Below the pieces are notes generated by a model. It had not been told where the DNA came from and made no database searches. It saw only the letters and a program-made list of their open reading frames with translations. The position numbers and the translations under genes are program-made. 27,675 nt of DNA from Bacillota bacterium (GTDB lineage: Bacteria > Bacillota > Clostridia > Christensenellales > SZUA-584), in NCBI GenBank assembly GCA_023408075.1, contig JAEYKW010000043.1:1-27675 (forward strand), written 5' to 3'. Every line of letters starts with the position of its first letter. The first letter of the stretch is position 1. Below are positions 20,942 through 27,675 of this stretch, piece by piece.

Positions 20942-21439
20942 TCAATCCTTGAGCTGTTTGACAACGATGCGTCCGCCTGTGGCTTTGGTGACCAAAATAC
21001 GTGTGTCCTTGGGAATAAACTCGCCTTCGGTGACGACATCGATTCTTTCTCCGCCGATTTCCGCTGAACCGGCAGGGCGCAGCGGTGTCAGGCTGAGGCC
21101 TTCCTTGCCGTTTAAATGGGAGGAATCCTCATTTGCCACATATCCGGCGTCCTTTTCTTCGGCGTCCTTCAAGACAAGCGAGGAGCGGTACAGCCAGCCG
21201 CGCTTGAAGCTTCGCGCGGCAATCAGCGCAAAAATGAACACGATCGCGGCGATGATCAGCAGCAGCAGCAGGCCCTCGGCCAGAGAGTGCGCCTGAAATA
21301 TGATGCAGAGCACGAGCGCCACAAGACCAAGGCCGCCGAAAATACCGAAACCGGGAATAAACATCTCAATGAGCAGAAAGAGCATGCCAACGACAAACAA
21401 CACAACAGAAACAGTTTCAATTGTTGCAAACAAACCCAT
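20942..21439 (-). CDS. nfeD: NfeD-like membrane protein with OB-fold domain
   Basis: The 165-residue protein has two to three hydrophobic helices (about 8-26, 33-50 and 55-73) followed by a soluble OB-fold domain (about 100-165) with GKEGLSLTPLRPAGSAEI and GERIDVVTEGEFI. That is the short NfeD form which works with flotillins. The long form's serine protease domain is absent. AGGGGAAG lies five bases before ATG. The 165-base gap to floA holds no gene and a floA-proximal promoter cannot be excluded. Confidence 0.93.
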   Translation of the reverse strand: MGLFATIETVSVVLFVVGMLFLLIEMFIPGFGIFGGLGLVALVLCIIFQAHSLAEGLLLLLIIAAIVFIFALIAARSFKRGWLYRSSLVLKDAEEKDAGYVANEDSSHLNGKEGLSLTPLRPAGSAEIGGERIDVVTEGEFIPKDTRILVTKATGGRIVVKQLKD

Positions 21440-21471
21440 AACATCTTCCCCTTCCCCGGCAAACGTACTTA

Positions 21472-21529
21472 TTTATATATTATAGTATAACACAATCCAC
21501 TTTATATATTATAGTATAACACAATCCAC
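21472..21529. repeat. Exact tandem duplication of 29 bases upstream of nfeD
   Basis: The units 21472-21500 and 21501-21529 are identical, each holding TATAGTATAACAC and ending in ATCCAC. On the minus strand each copy carries TATACT and TATAAT boxes, so the duplication doubles possible -10 elements of the nfeD operon. No consensus -35 box is visible. Confidence 0.9.
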
Positions 21530-21710
21530 ATGAATATGCGCGAGAAAATATAATGCGGGCAGCGTAAAAAACGTAACCATCAGCAGTGAGGCTGGCCGTT
21601 CTTCGTGCATAAAACAGAGTGCGGCGGAAGAATTATATGAAAAGAAGCGTTGTGAAATCGCGTTATGCTTAAAGCGTTAAAAACTTTGGGTTAAGAATAT
21701 ATAAAGCCAC

Positions 21711-21739
21711 TTGACAGCGAGAATAATTGAGTATATTAT
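21711..21739 (+). promoter_or_regulatory. Promoter of the KimA-like transporter, with inverted repeat
   Basis: Consensus TTGACA and TATTAT are separated by 17 bases. GAATAAT-N7-ATTATTC (21721-21741) is a perfect inverted repeat covering the spacer and -10 box, placed as an operator. The leader is only about 50 bases and has no riboswitch-like fold. The rest of 21530-21710 shows no gene. Confidence 0.75.
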
Positions 21740-21797
21740 TCGCGATTATACGCAATTTTAACACGTATATAATTCTTACTGATAGAAGAAATATTTT

Positions 21798-23684
21798 ATG
21801 GCAAAAGCAAAGAAGCTTCTTAAAGGTATATTGCTCGGCAAAGCGCTTAAAAGCTGCGATTTGGAAAACGAAAAGCTCAACCGCGTTTGGGGCGTGCCGA
21901 TTATGGCAAGCGACGCGGTTTCATCGGTGGCTTACGCGATAGAGGAGATATTGATCGTTCTGGTGCCCGCGATGGGTTTTTTTGCGATCAACTATGTTGG
22001 GTTCATCGCGCTGCCCATTGTGCTATTGCTCTTGGTGCTGATATTCTCTTATTCGCAGATTATCAACACCTATCCGAACGGCGGCGGGGCCTATATTGTG
22101 GCTTCGGAGAACATTGGCAAGCCTGCCGCGCTGGCCGCAGCGGGCGCTCTGATTGTGGATTACGTGATGACGGTGGCGGTCAGCTTATCTGCAGCGACAG
22201 CCGCTTTTATTGCCGCTTTTCCGGAATTCGCTCAATATAGAATACTCATCGCGTTTATATGCCTGCTGATTATTACGCTGCTGAATTTGCGCGGGGTACG
22301 CGAATCTTCCAAAGTGTTCGGTGTTCCCACCTACGGCTTTATTCTCATCATGGCCGGATTGATTGTGACCGGTCTTGTCAGAATGGCGACAGGGACGCTG
22401 ACGCCCATCAGCTACGAAAATGCGGCGGTAGCTACCGAAGGCAGTCTGCAAGCCATCACAATGATACTGTTCCTGCGCGCGTTTTCCTCCGGCTGCAGTG
22501 CGCTGACGGGCGTGGAAGCCGTGAGCAACGCGGTGCCGTCGTTCCGTGGACCGTCGCAGAAAAACGCAAAGCATGTGCTGTATATACTGGGAGGCATTAT
22601 TGTTTTCCTGTTTGGAGGCTCCACACTGCTGGCAATCAATTTGCGCGTTGTCCCCGTTGAAGGGTTGACGGTTATCTCTCAGATGGGCAAAGCGGTGTTC
22701 GGCGGCGGTGTCCTGTTTTACATACTGCAGTTTGCGACATCGCTCATTTTGCTGCTGGCGGCCAACACAGCCTACAACGGTCTGCCGACGCTGCTCGCCA
22801 TATTGGGAAAGGACGGGTATATGCCGCGCCAGTTTATGCAGAGAGGCACAAGGCTGAGCTTTTCCAACGGCATCATATTTATATTTGTGGCTGCGGCTTT
22901 GCTGCTTGTGATATTTAAAGCGAACACCCATCATTTAATGCCGCTGTATGCGGTAGGCGTTTTTATGTCTTTTACGCTGTCTCAATCGGGCATGGTGATC
23001 AAGTGGTTCAGGAACAAAGATAAGGGCTGGAAGCATAAAATGCTGATTAACGGCATCGGCGCGCTGATGACCGCAGCAGGGACCGTGATTGTTTTCTTAA
23101 CAAAGTTTGCGTTGGGGTCGTGGATACTCGCCATTGTCATTCCTTTGATTTGTCTGGTGATGTACCATATTCACAAGCACTATGAGTTTGTGAAGAATCA
23201 GCTCAAGGTGGACGATTTTATGGCGCATTACCATGTGAGCGTCAGCACCGATAATAATCTTTGCGTTGTGCTCGCGAGCTCAATGAGCCGGTCGGTTTTA
23301 AAGTCATTGAACTATGCCAATCTGATGACATCAAACGTGGTGGCGCTCCATATTTCTGCAGACGAAAAGCAAAGCGAACAGCTTAAAGAGCAGTGGGACA
23401 AGACAGGCATTGATATTCCTTTGAAAATCATCAGAGCGCCGTACAGAGATATTCTCGAACCCCTTCAGTGTTACATTGATGAACAGGAGCAAAACATCAA
23501 GCCCGGCGACACAATATCCGTGGTGCTGGTCCGTTTTATTCAGGAGCGCTGGTTCGACAACGTACTGCACAATCAGACGACTTATGCTATCGAAAAAAAG
23601 CTCAGAAAGTATAAAAATGTCGCCACGATCATTATTCCGTATATCTACAGCACAAAATACAGTCCCGCTGAGCACAATGAGTAA
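21798..23684 (+). CDS. APC-superfamily permease, KimA/YdaO-like
   Basis: The 628-residue protein has about 12 hydrophobic helices (residues 35-460) and a soluble C-terminal domain of about 150 residues resembling the cytosolic part of KimA. N-terminal motifs MASDAVSSVAYA and YPNGGGAYIVA fit the family, as does GVEAVSNAVPSF in the middle. KimA imports potassium with protons in Bacillus; other members carry amino acids, so the substrate stays open. The start at 21798 has only a weak AGAAG ribosome binding site. It is monocistronic, with a strong promoter carrying an inverted repeat. Confidence 0.85.
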   Translation: MAKAKKLLKGILLGKALKSCDLENEKLNRVWGVPIMASDAVSSVAYAIEEILIVLVPAMGFFAINYVGFIALPIVLLLLVLIFSYSQIINTYPNGGGAYIVASENIGKPAALAAAGALIVDYVMTVAVSLSAATAAFIAAFPEFAQYRILIAFICLLIITLLNLRGVRESSKVFGVPTYGFILIMAGLIVTGLVRMATGTLTPISYENAAVATEGSLQAITMILFLRAFSSGCSALTGVEAVSNAVPSFRGPSQKNAKHVLYILGGIIVFLFGGSTLLAINLRVVPVEGLTVISQMGKAVFGGGVLFYILQFATSLILLLAANTAYNGLPTLLAILGKDGYMPRQFMQRGTRLSFSNGIIFIFVAAALLLVIFKANTHHLMPLYAVGVFMSFTLSQSGMVIKWFRNKDKGWKHKMLINGIGALMTAAGTVIVFLTKFALGSWILAIVIPLICLVMYHIHKHYEFVKNQLKVDDFMAHYHVSVSTDNNLCVVLASSMSRSVLKSLNYANLMTSNVVALHISADEKQSEQLKEQWDKTGIDIPLKIIRAPYRDILEPLQCYIDEQEQNIKPGDTISVVLVRFIQERWFDNVLHNQTTYAIEKKLRKYKNVATIIIPYIYSTKYSPAEHNE

Positions 23685-23741
23685 AGCGGATGCCCGGAGG
23701 CATTAAAAGCGGCGTATCAGGGCGAAAAAACTTTTGGGCCA

Positions 23742-23771
23742 TTGTGATAGCATATGACTAGCATATATAAT
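23742..23771 (+). promoter_or_regulatory. Promoter before the iron-sulfur pseudogene
   Basis: TTGTGA and TATAAT are separated by 18 bases. The spacer contains a direct repeat AGCATAT-N4-AGCATAT (23749-23766). Confidence 0.55.
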
Positions 23772-23810
23772 CTGTTTTGAACATGGTCTATTAAGAATTC
23801 CGGGGTTATT

Positions 23811-24531
23811 ATGCGGGATTTCAAATGCCACATTGAGCAAGCACTGGCCCGCTTTATTGAAAGCGATGAGGGCAACACTTTGACGGCGCATAATCATATG
23901 AAGATTTATGATGCACCGCTGGTCGGCTATGCCGCGGCAGTGGCTGCCGGGTGCGCGGACGGTAATTTCATACTTTATGCCGTTTGCCCGGGAAATCAGG
24001 GAGTCGAATCGGCTTGCCGGGCTGCCGTCTGAAGAATGGGTATCCGCGCGTATTGACGGCGAAGTATTTAACAGTGCTGTGAGGGGTTTTCTTGTTCATT
24101 TGCTAGAAGAGCTGGACGCCGACGCTGTCGCGCCTGTGAGCGATATGCGGTTTTGCATAACGGACAGGATAGCCAACTGGTCGGAACGGCATGCCGCCTT
24201 TGCGGCGGGGCTCGGCACCTTCGGGCTGCACAGGGCGCTGATCACGGCCAAGGGTACGGCAGGACGTTTCGGCAGCGTGGTCACCACACTCGCGATCGAG
24301 CCCACGCCGCGGATTTATACGGGGCTTCACGACAACTGTCTGTTTTATGCGAAGGGGACCTGTTGCGCGTGCATCAAACGCTGCCCGCCCGGCATCATCA
24401 CAAAAGAAGGCAAGGACAATAAAGCCTGCAGCGACTACATTGATGCCGAGGTGCTGCCAAGGTTTGCGCCGCGCTACGGCTGCGGCAAATGCAGCACGGC
24501 TGTGCCGTGCGAATACCGCTCGCCGGCTTAG
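23811..24531 (+). pseudogene. QueG-like 4Fe-4S protein gene, frameshifted
   Basis: The N-terminal part (from ATG 23811, MRDFKCHIEQALA to APLVGYAA) and the remainder (from about 23938, QWLPGARTVISYFMPF to the stop at 24531) are in different frames, one base apart. Joined, they resemble an epoxyqueuosine-reductase-like protein: NWSERHAAFAAGLGTFGLHRALIT, GRFGSV, then two iron-sulfur clusters (CCACIKRCPPG and CGKCSTAVPC). At the junction about 20 residues usually present between LVG and LPGA seem missing, so a deletion of roughly 70 bases may have shifted the frame. The 3' part and the promoter are intact. An assembly error is the main alternative. Confidence 0.75.
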
Positions 24532-24653
24532 AATTTGCTATATATAATGTAAGAAATAAAATGGGCTGTATAGCCGTGCGAACAAAAGGCATAATCAATC
24601 ATGGAAAAGGCAAAAATCAAGGCAAATAAATGAGGATTTATCGAAAAAAATGC

Positions 24654-24682
24654 TTGCTTTTGCTTGGCGTATATTATATAAT
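24654..24682 (+). promoter_or_regulatory. Promoter of the S10 ribosomal protein operon
   Basis: TTGCTT and a perfect TATAAT are separated by 17 bases, predicting a start near 24689 and a leader of about 200 bases before rpsJ. Confidence 0.75.
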
Positions 24683-24728
24683 CTCAACGTTGCGCACTTT
24701 AGGCAGCGTATTTATTTGACAGATTGAT

Positions 24729-24858
24729 GCGGGAGGTTGCCGGAGAAATCGCTTTCCGGGTAGTTTCCGCGGACTGTCGTCCTAATCAATCAAGGACAGC
24801 GCTTCGGGCGGCAAGAGATTGCCGTGAAAAAGAAAACACGACACACACGGTTGCGTGT
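24729..24858 (+). promoter_or_regulatory. Structured 5' leader of the S10 operon
   Basis: Nested stems: GCGGGA/TTCCGC (24729-24734 with 24765-24770) encloses a symmetric 5x5 internal loop and then CCGGAGA/TTTCCGG (24740-24746 with 24753-24759), each with one G-U pair. Next come CGGCAA-GAGA-TTGCCG (24809-24824), with a GNRA-type loop, and ACACG-GTTG-CGTGT (24845-24858). None has a T-run. This fits a ribosomal-protein autoregulatory leader; which protein binds is unknown. Confidence 0.55.
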
Positions 24859-24888
24859 ATACGGGGCGTCAGCGTAAGGAGGAGAAAA

Positions 24889-25197
24889 ATGGCAAGTCAG
24901 AAGATTAGAATCAAGCTGAAAGCGTACGATTACAACCTGATTGACCAGTCGGCAATGAAAATCGTCGATACGGCCAAACGGACGGGCGCAAAGGTATCGG
25001 GACCGATCCCGCTGCCCACGCAGAAAGAAGTTGTGACCATACTTCGTGCGCCGCACAAGTACAAGGATTCTCGCGAACAATTTGAAATCAAGACACACAA
25101 GAGGCTGATCGACATTCTTGAAGCCACTTCAAAGACAACGGATGCTTTGATGCGGCTGGATCTGCCTTCCGGCGTGGATATAGAAATTAAGCTCTAG
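24889..25197 (+). CDS. rpsJ: 30S ribosomal protein S10
   Basis: The 102-residue protein matches S10 throughout: KIRIKLKAYDYNLIDQSA, the loop GPIPLPTQK, then HKYKDSREQFEI and the C-terminal DLPSGVDIEIKL. S10 sits in the small-subunit head and, as NusE, in transcription antitermination. AAGGAGG lies seven bases before ATG at 24889; a longer frame from 24724 runs through the structured leader and is not coding. It is the first gene of the S10 operon, followed after 12 bases by rplC. Confidence 0.98.
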   Translation: MASQKIRIKLKAYDYNLIDQSAMKIVDTAKRTGAKVSGPIPLPTQKEVVTILRAPHKYKDSREQFEIKTHKRLIDILEATSKTTDALMRLDLPSGVDIEIKL

Positions 25198-25209
25198 GGG
25201 GTGTGACGT

Positions 25210-25839
25210 ATGAAAGCGATTTTAGGCAAAAAATTGGGTATGACACAGCTGTTTATGGATGACGGCACTGTCGTTCCGGTGACGGTCGTTGAGGCCGGCC
25301 CGTGCGTTGTCACTCAGAAGAAGACAACCGAAACAGACGGCTACAATGCGATACAGTTAGGCTTTGGCGACATCAGGGAAAAGCTTGTGACAAAGCCGCT
25401 TGAAGGCCACTTCAAAAAAGCGGGCGTAGCTCCGAAGCGGAGCCTGCGCGAGTACCGCGTGGACAATACGGACGATTTTGCGCTTGGTCAGGAGATCAAG
25501 GTGGACGTGTTCGAAAAGGGCGATGTCGTTGATGTGCAGGGCACAAGCAAGGGCAAAGGCTTTCAGGGTATGGTGGCGCGCCACAACAAGGCGAGAGGCC
25601 CCATGTCGCACGGTTCGCGCAGCAAGAGAGCCCCGGGCAGCATCGGCGCCTGTGCGGATCCTTCGAGGGTTATCAAGGGCAAGAGAATGCCGGGCCATGG
25701 CGGCGCGCAGACGGTGACCGTCCAGAACATCGAGGTTGTCGGTATCGACACGGATAAGAACGTGCTGCTTGTCAAAGGCGCTGTGCCCGGAGCAAGGGGC
25801 GGGCTGCTTTCGATCTCGAAGGCGGTTAAACTCGGCTGA
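25210..25839 (+). CDS. rplC: 50S ribosomal protein L3
   Basis: The 209-residue protein begins MKAILGKKLGMTQLF and carries the L3 motif GKGFQGMVARHN and the SHGSRSKRAPGSIG and GKRMPGHGG segments that reach the peptidyl-transferase centre. Length is normal. AGGGGGTG precedes the ATG. It lies between rpsJ and rplD in the standard S10 operon order. Confidence 0.98.
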   Translation: MKAILGKKLGMTQLFMDDGTVVPVTVVEAGPCVVTQKKTTETDGYNAIQLGFGDIREKLVTKPLEGHFKKAGVAPKRSLREYRVDNTDDFALGQEIKVDVFEKGDVVDVQGTSKGKGFQGMVARHNKARGPMSHGSRSKRAPGSIGACADPSRVIKGKRMPGHGGAQTVTVQNIEVVGIDTDKNVLLVKGAVPGARGGLLSISKAVKLG

Positions 25840-25871
25840 CAAGACAAGCTATAGAAAAGGAAGTGAGACGT

Positions 25872-26492
25872 ATGCCCCAAGTATCGGTATATAAAACGGA
25901 CGGCACTGAGTCCGGTAAGATTGAACTGAAAAACGAAGTGTTTGGCATAGAGGTCAACGAAGCTGTGATGCATCAGGTGGTGGTTGCGCAGCTCGCCAAC
26001 AAGCGTCAGGGCACGCAGAGCGCGCTGACCCGCGCCGAAGTCAGCGGCGGCGGCATCAAGCCGTGGCGTCAAAAGGGAACAGGCCGCGCAAGAGCGGGTT
26101 CCTCGCGTTCTCCGGTATGGAGAAAGGGCGGTATGGTTTTTGCCGTGAAGCCCCGCGACTACAGCCAGAAGGTCAATAAAAAGGTCAGAAAGCTGGCCAT
26201 TCAGAGCGCGCTTTCGTTGAAAGTGGCGGATAAAAACATCATCGTGCTGGAAGACCTCGCGCTTGAGGCTCCCAAGACAAAGCTGATGGCAGGCATCCTC
26301 AATAAGTTCGGTGCCACCAAAGCGCTGGTTGTCACAGCGGGCAAGGACGCGGTCGTTGTGCGCGCATCGGGCAATATTCAGGGCGTGAAGACGCTGCCGG
26401 CCGACAGTGTGAACGTTTACGATCTTTTAAACTATGACAAGCTCGTGATCACCAAGGACGCCGTCAAGAAGGTTGAGGAGGTTTTCGCATAA
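25872..26492 (+). CDS. rplD: 50S ribosomal protein L4
   Basis: The 206-residue protein has the L4 extended loop (GGGIKPWRQKGTGRARAGS, then SPVWRKGGMVF) lining the exit tunnel, and the C-terminal VNVYDLLNYDKLVITKDA. I chose ATG at 25872; an in-frame GTG at 25863 lies almost on the AAGGAA motif. Its stop shares one base with the rplW start. In Escherichia coli L4 represses the S10 operon through its leader; whether that holds here is unknown. Confidence 0.97.
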   Translation: MPQVSVYKTDGTESGKIELKNEVFGIEVNEAVMHQVVVAQLANKRQGTQSALTRAEVSGGGIKPWRQKGTGRARAGSSRSPVWRKGGMVFAVKPRDYSQKVNKKVRKLAIQSALSLKVADKNIIVLEDLALEAPKTKLMAGILNKFGATKALVVTAGKDAVVVRASGNIQGVKTLPADSVNVYDLLNYDKLVITKDAVKKVEEVFA

Positions 26493-26785
26493 TGGAAGCA
26501 AGAGACATCATTAAAAAGCCGGTATTGACGGAGAACAGCTACGATGATATCGCTGTCAAGAAATATACGTTTGAAGTGGATACAAGAGCCACGAAAGGCG
26601 ACATCCGCCGCGCTGTGGAAGAAGTGTTCGGCGTGAAAGTGGCCAAGGTGAACACGCTGCGCCAGATTGGCAAGCTGAAGCGCCAGGGTTACCACATCGG
26701 CAGACGGCCCGAAGTCAAGAAGGCGTTTGTGACGCTGACACGCGACTCAAAGACCATCGAGTTCTTCGATTCGCTCGCACAGTAG
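26492..26785 (+). CDS. rplW: 50S ribosomal protein L23
   Basis: The 97-residue protein has L23 features: DIIKKPVLTENS at the start, YTFEVDTRATKGDIRRAVEEVFGVKV, and the basic loop GKLKRQGYHIGRRPEVKKA. L23 lies at the tunnel exit and docks trigger factor and SRP. The start overlaps the rplD stop by one base, with GAGGAGG inside rplD as ribosome binding site. Confidence 0.98.
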   Translation: MEARDIIKKPVLTENSYDDIAVKKYTFEVDTRATKGDIRRAVEEVFGVKVAKVNTLRQIGKLKRQGYHIGRRPEVKKAFVTLTRDSKTIEFFDSLAQ

Positions 26786-26804
26786 GACAGGGAGGTAAAA
26801 GCTC

Positions 26805-27635
26805 ATGGCGATTAAAAAGTACAAACCGACATCACCGGGACGCCGCGGCATGACGGTTTCCGCGTTTGAGGAAATCACATGCACCACGCCCGAAAGATCT
26901 CTTCTTGAGCCGATCAGAAAAACGGCCGGAAGAAACGTAGCGGGCCGCATCACGGTGCGCCACAGGGGCGGCGGTGTCAAGAGACAATACAGGATCATCG
27001 ACTTCAAGCGCAACAAAGACGGCGTTCCCGCCAAGGTTGCCACCATCGAATACGATCCGAACAGAACTGCCAACATCGCGCTGTTGCAGTATGCGGACGG
27101 CGAAAAGAGATACATCATTGCGCCTTACGGTCTCTCCGTGGGAGACACGGTGATGTCCGGCACGGGTGCGGATATCAAGCCGGGCAATGCGCTTTATTTA
27201 AAGGACATCCCGTTGGGCACGCTGATACACAATATTGAACTGCAGCCCGGAAAAGGCGGCCAGCTTGTGAGAAGCGCGGGCAACTCCGCCCAGCTGATGG
27301 CCAAGGAAGGTGCCTATGCGCAGGTGAGACTGCCCTCCGGTGAAGTGCGCATGGTGCTGCTGAACGCCAAGGCCACGATCGGCCAGGTGGGCAACATTGA
27401 TCAGGAAAATATCAACATAGGCAAAGCGGGCCGGAAACGCCACATGGGCTTCCGTCCGACGGTCAGAGGATCTGTCATGAACCCGAATGACCATCCGCAC
27501 GGCGGCGGCGAAGGTAAATCGCCGATCGGACGTCCGGGACCGGTCACCCCTTGGGGCAAGCCGGCGCTTGGCTATAAGACAAGAAAGAAGAAGAACGCTT
27601 CCGACAAGTATATAGTCAGACGCAGAAACAAGTAA
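26805..27635 (+). CDS. rplB: 50S ribosomal protein L2
   Basis: The 276-residue protein has normal length and the L2 signatures: MAIKKYKPTSPGRRGM, GRITVRHRGGGVKRQYR, and near the C-terminus MNPNDHPHGGGEGKSPIG with the conserved His residues near the peptidyl-transferase centre, then PVTPWGKPALGYKTR. GGGAGG precedes the ATG. It follows rplW by 19 bases. Confidence 0.98.
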   Translation: MAIKKYKPTSPGRRGMTVSAFEEITCTTPERSLLEPIRKTAGRNVAGRITVRHRGGGVKRQYRIIDFKRNKDGVPAKVATIEYDPNRTANIALLQYADGEKRYIIAPYGLSVGDTVMSGTGADIKPGNALYLKDIPLGTLIHNIELQPGKGGQLVRSAGNSAQLMAKEGAYAQVRLPSGEVRMVLLNAKATIGQVGNIDQENINIGKAGRKRHMGFRPTVRGSVMNPNDHPHGGGEGKSPIGRPGPVTPWGKPALGYKTRKKKNASDKYIVRRRNK

Positions 27636-27660
27636 CGGGAACAGTAAGGAGTAGTGGAAT

Positions 27661-27675
27661 ATGAGCAGATCGGTT
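27661..27675 (+). CDS. rpsS: 30S ribosomal protein S19, first five codons
   Basis: ATG at 27661 follows AAGGAG by nine bases and reads MSRSV, the usual S19 start, in the position after rplB where rpsS is expected. The gene runs off the window. Confidence 0.85.

Noticed and set aside
21530..21797. c-di-AMP (ydaO) riboswitch upstream of the KimA-like gene
   Set aside because: I searched by eye for its conserved segments and terminator stem and found none.
22185..22934. 249-codon minus-strand frame
   Set aside because: Opposite the KimA-like transporter; Gln/Arg/His-rich shadow translation.
24724..24888. N-terminal extension of rpsJ (55 extra codons)
   Set aside because: S10 normally starts at the MASQKI-type N-terminus, AAGGAGG precedes that ATG, and the upstream bases form leader stems.
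1..27675. CRISPR arrays, prophage or insertion sequences
   Set aside because: No regularly spaced repeats, transposase, integrase or phage structural genes are visible; the only exact tandem repeat is the 29-base pair at 21472-21529.

Overview
The window looks like chromosome from an anaerobic Gram-positive bacterium of the class Clostridia (Bacillota). The evidence is a PerR-desulfoferrodoxin-rubrerythrin operon, an nfeD-floA operon, lipoproteins with short lipoboxes, LCP and NlpC/P60 cell-wall proteins, strong AGGAGG-type ribosome binding sites, and the start of a standard S10 ribosomal protein operon. A genus cannot be read from the sequence. I see no phage, transposase, CRISPR array or plasmid functions, so this is mostly an ordinary chromosomal region of short operons.

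Layout. 1-5350: a tRNA-Ser(UGA) gene and an HD-domain hydrolase (minus); a drug-type ABC exporter pair (plus); an exported acetolactate decarboxylase lipoprotein (minus); and an operon of a DUF2179 membrane protein, a LOG-family protein and an ACT-domain protein (plus). 5350-9770: a serpin lipoprotein (minus), a patatin-like phospholipase (plus), and a GntR/YtrA-type regulator-ABC ATPase-permease-lipoprotein operon (minus) with a palindromic operator on its own promoter. 9770-14700: a divergent sodium:solute symporter, a repeat-rich intergenic stretch, an LCP-family cell-wall glycopolymer transferase and an NlpC/P60 hydrolase (both minus). 14700-15310: a 600-base stretch with no convincing protein gene but a WalR-like box and many nested hairpins. 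15350-16800: rubrerythrin, desulfoferrodoxin and perR, read from one promoter that carries a Fur/PerR-type palindrome. 16850-18960: a clostripain-family lipoprotein peptidase. 19300-21530: nfeD, floA and a small membrane-anchored protein. 21700-23690: a KimA-like APC transporter. 23740-24531: a frameshifted iron-sulfur (QueG-like) pseudogene. 24650 to the end: the S10 operon promoter, a structured leader, rpsJ, rplC, rplD, rplW, rplB and the first codons of rpsS.

How the genes fit together. PerR, desulfoferrodoxin and rubrerythrin form a self-contained peroxide and superoxide defence unit under probable autoregulation. The GntR-ABC-lipoprotein unit resembles envelope-stress exporters that respond to cell-wall-active compounds. 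The LCP protein, the NlpC/P60 hydrolase and the WalR-like site between 14.7 and 14.8 kb suggest wall-homeostasis control. FloA, NfeD and the small third protein form a membrane microdomain unit.

Most interesting points: the structured non-coding stretch at 14.8-15.2 kb behind a WalR-like box; a near-identical 18-base hairpin shared by that stretch and the 5' end of the LCP transcript; the nested-stem leader of the S10 operon; the self-operator of the GntR operon; the lipoprotein serpin with an acidic reactive loop; and the exported orphan acetolactate decarboxylase. No wholly new multi-gene system could be demonstrated from the sequence alone.
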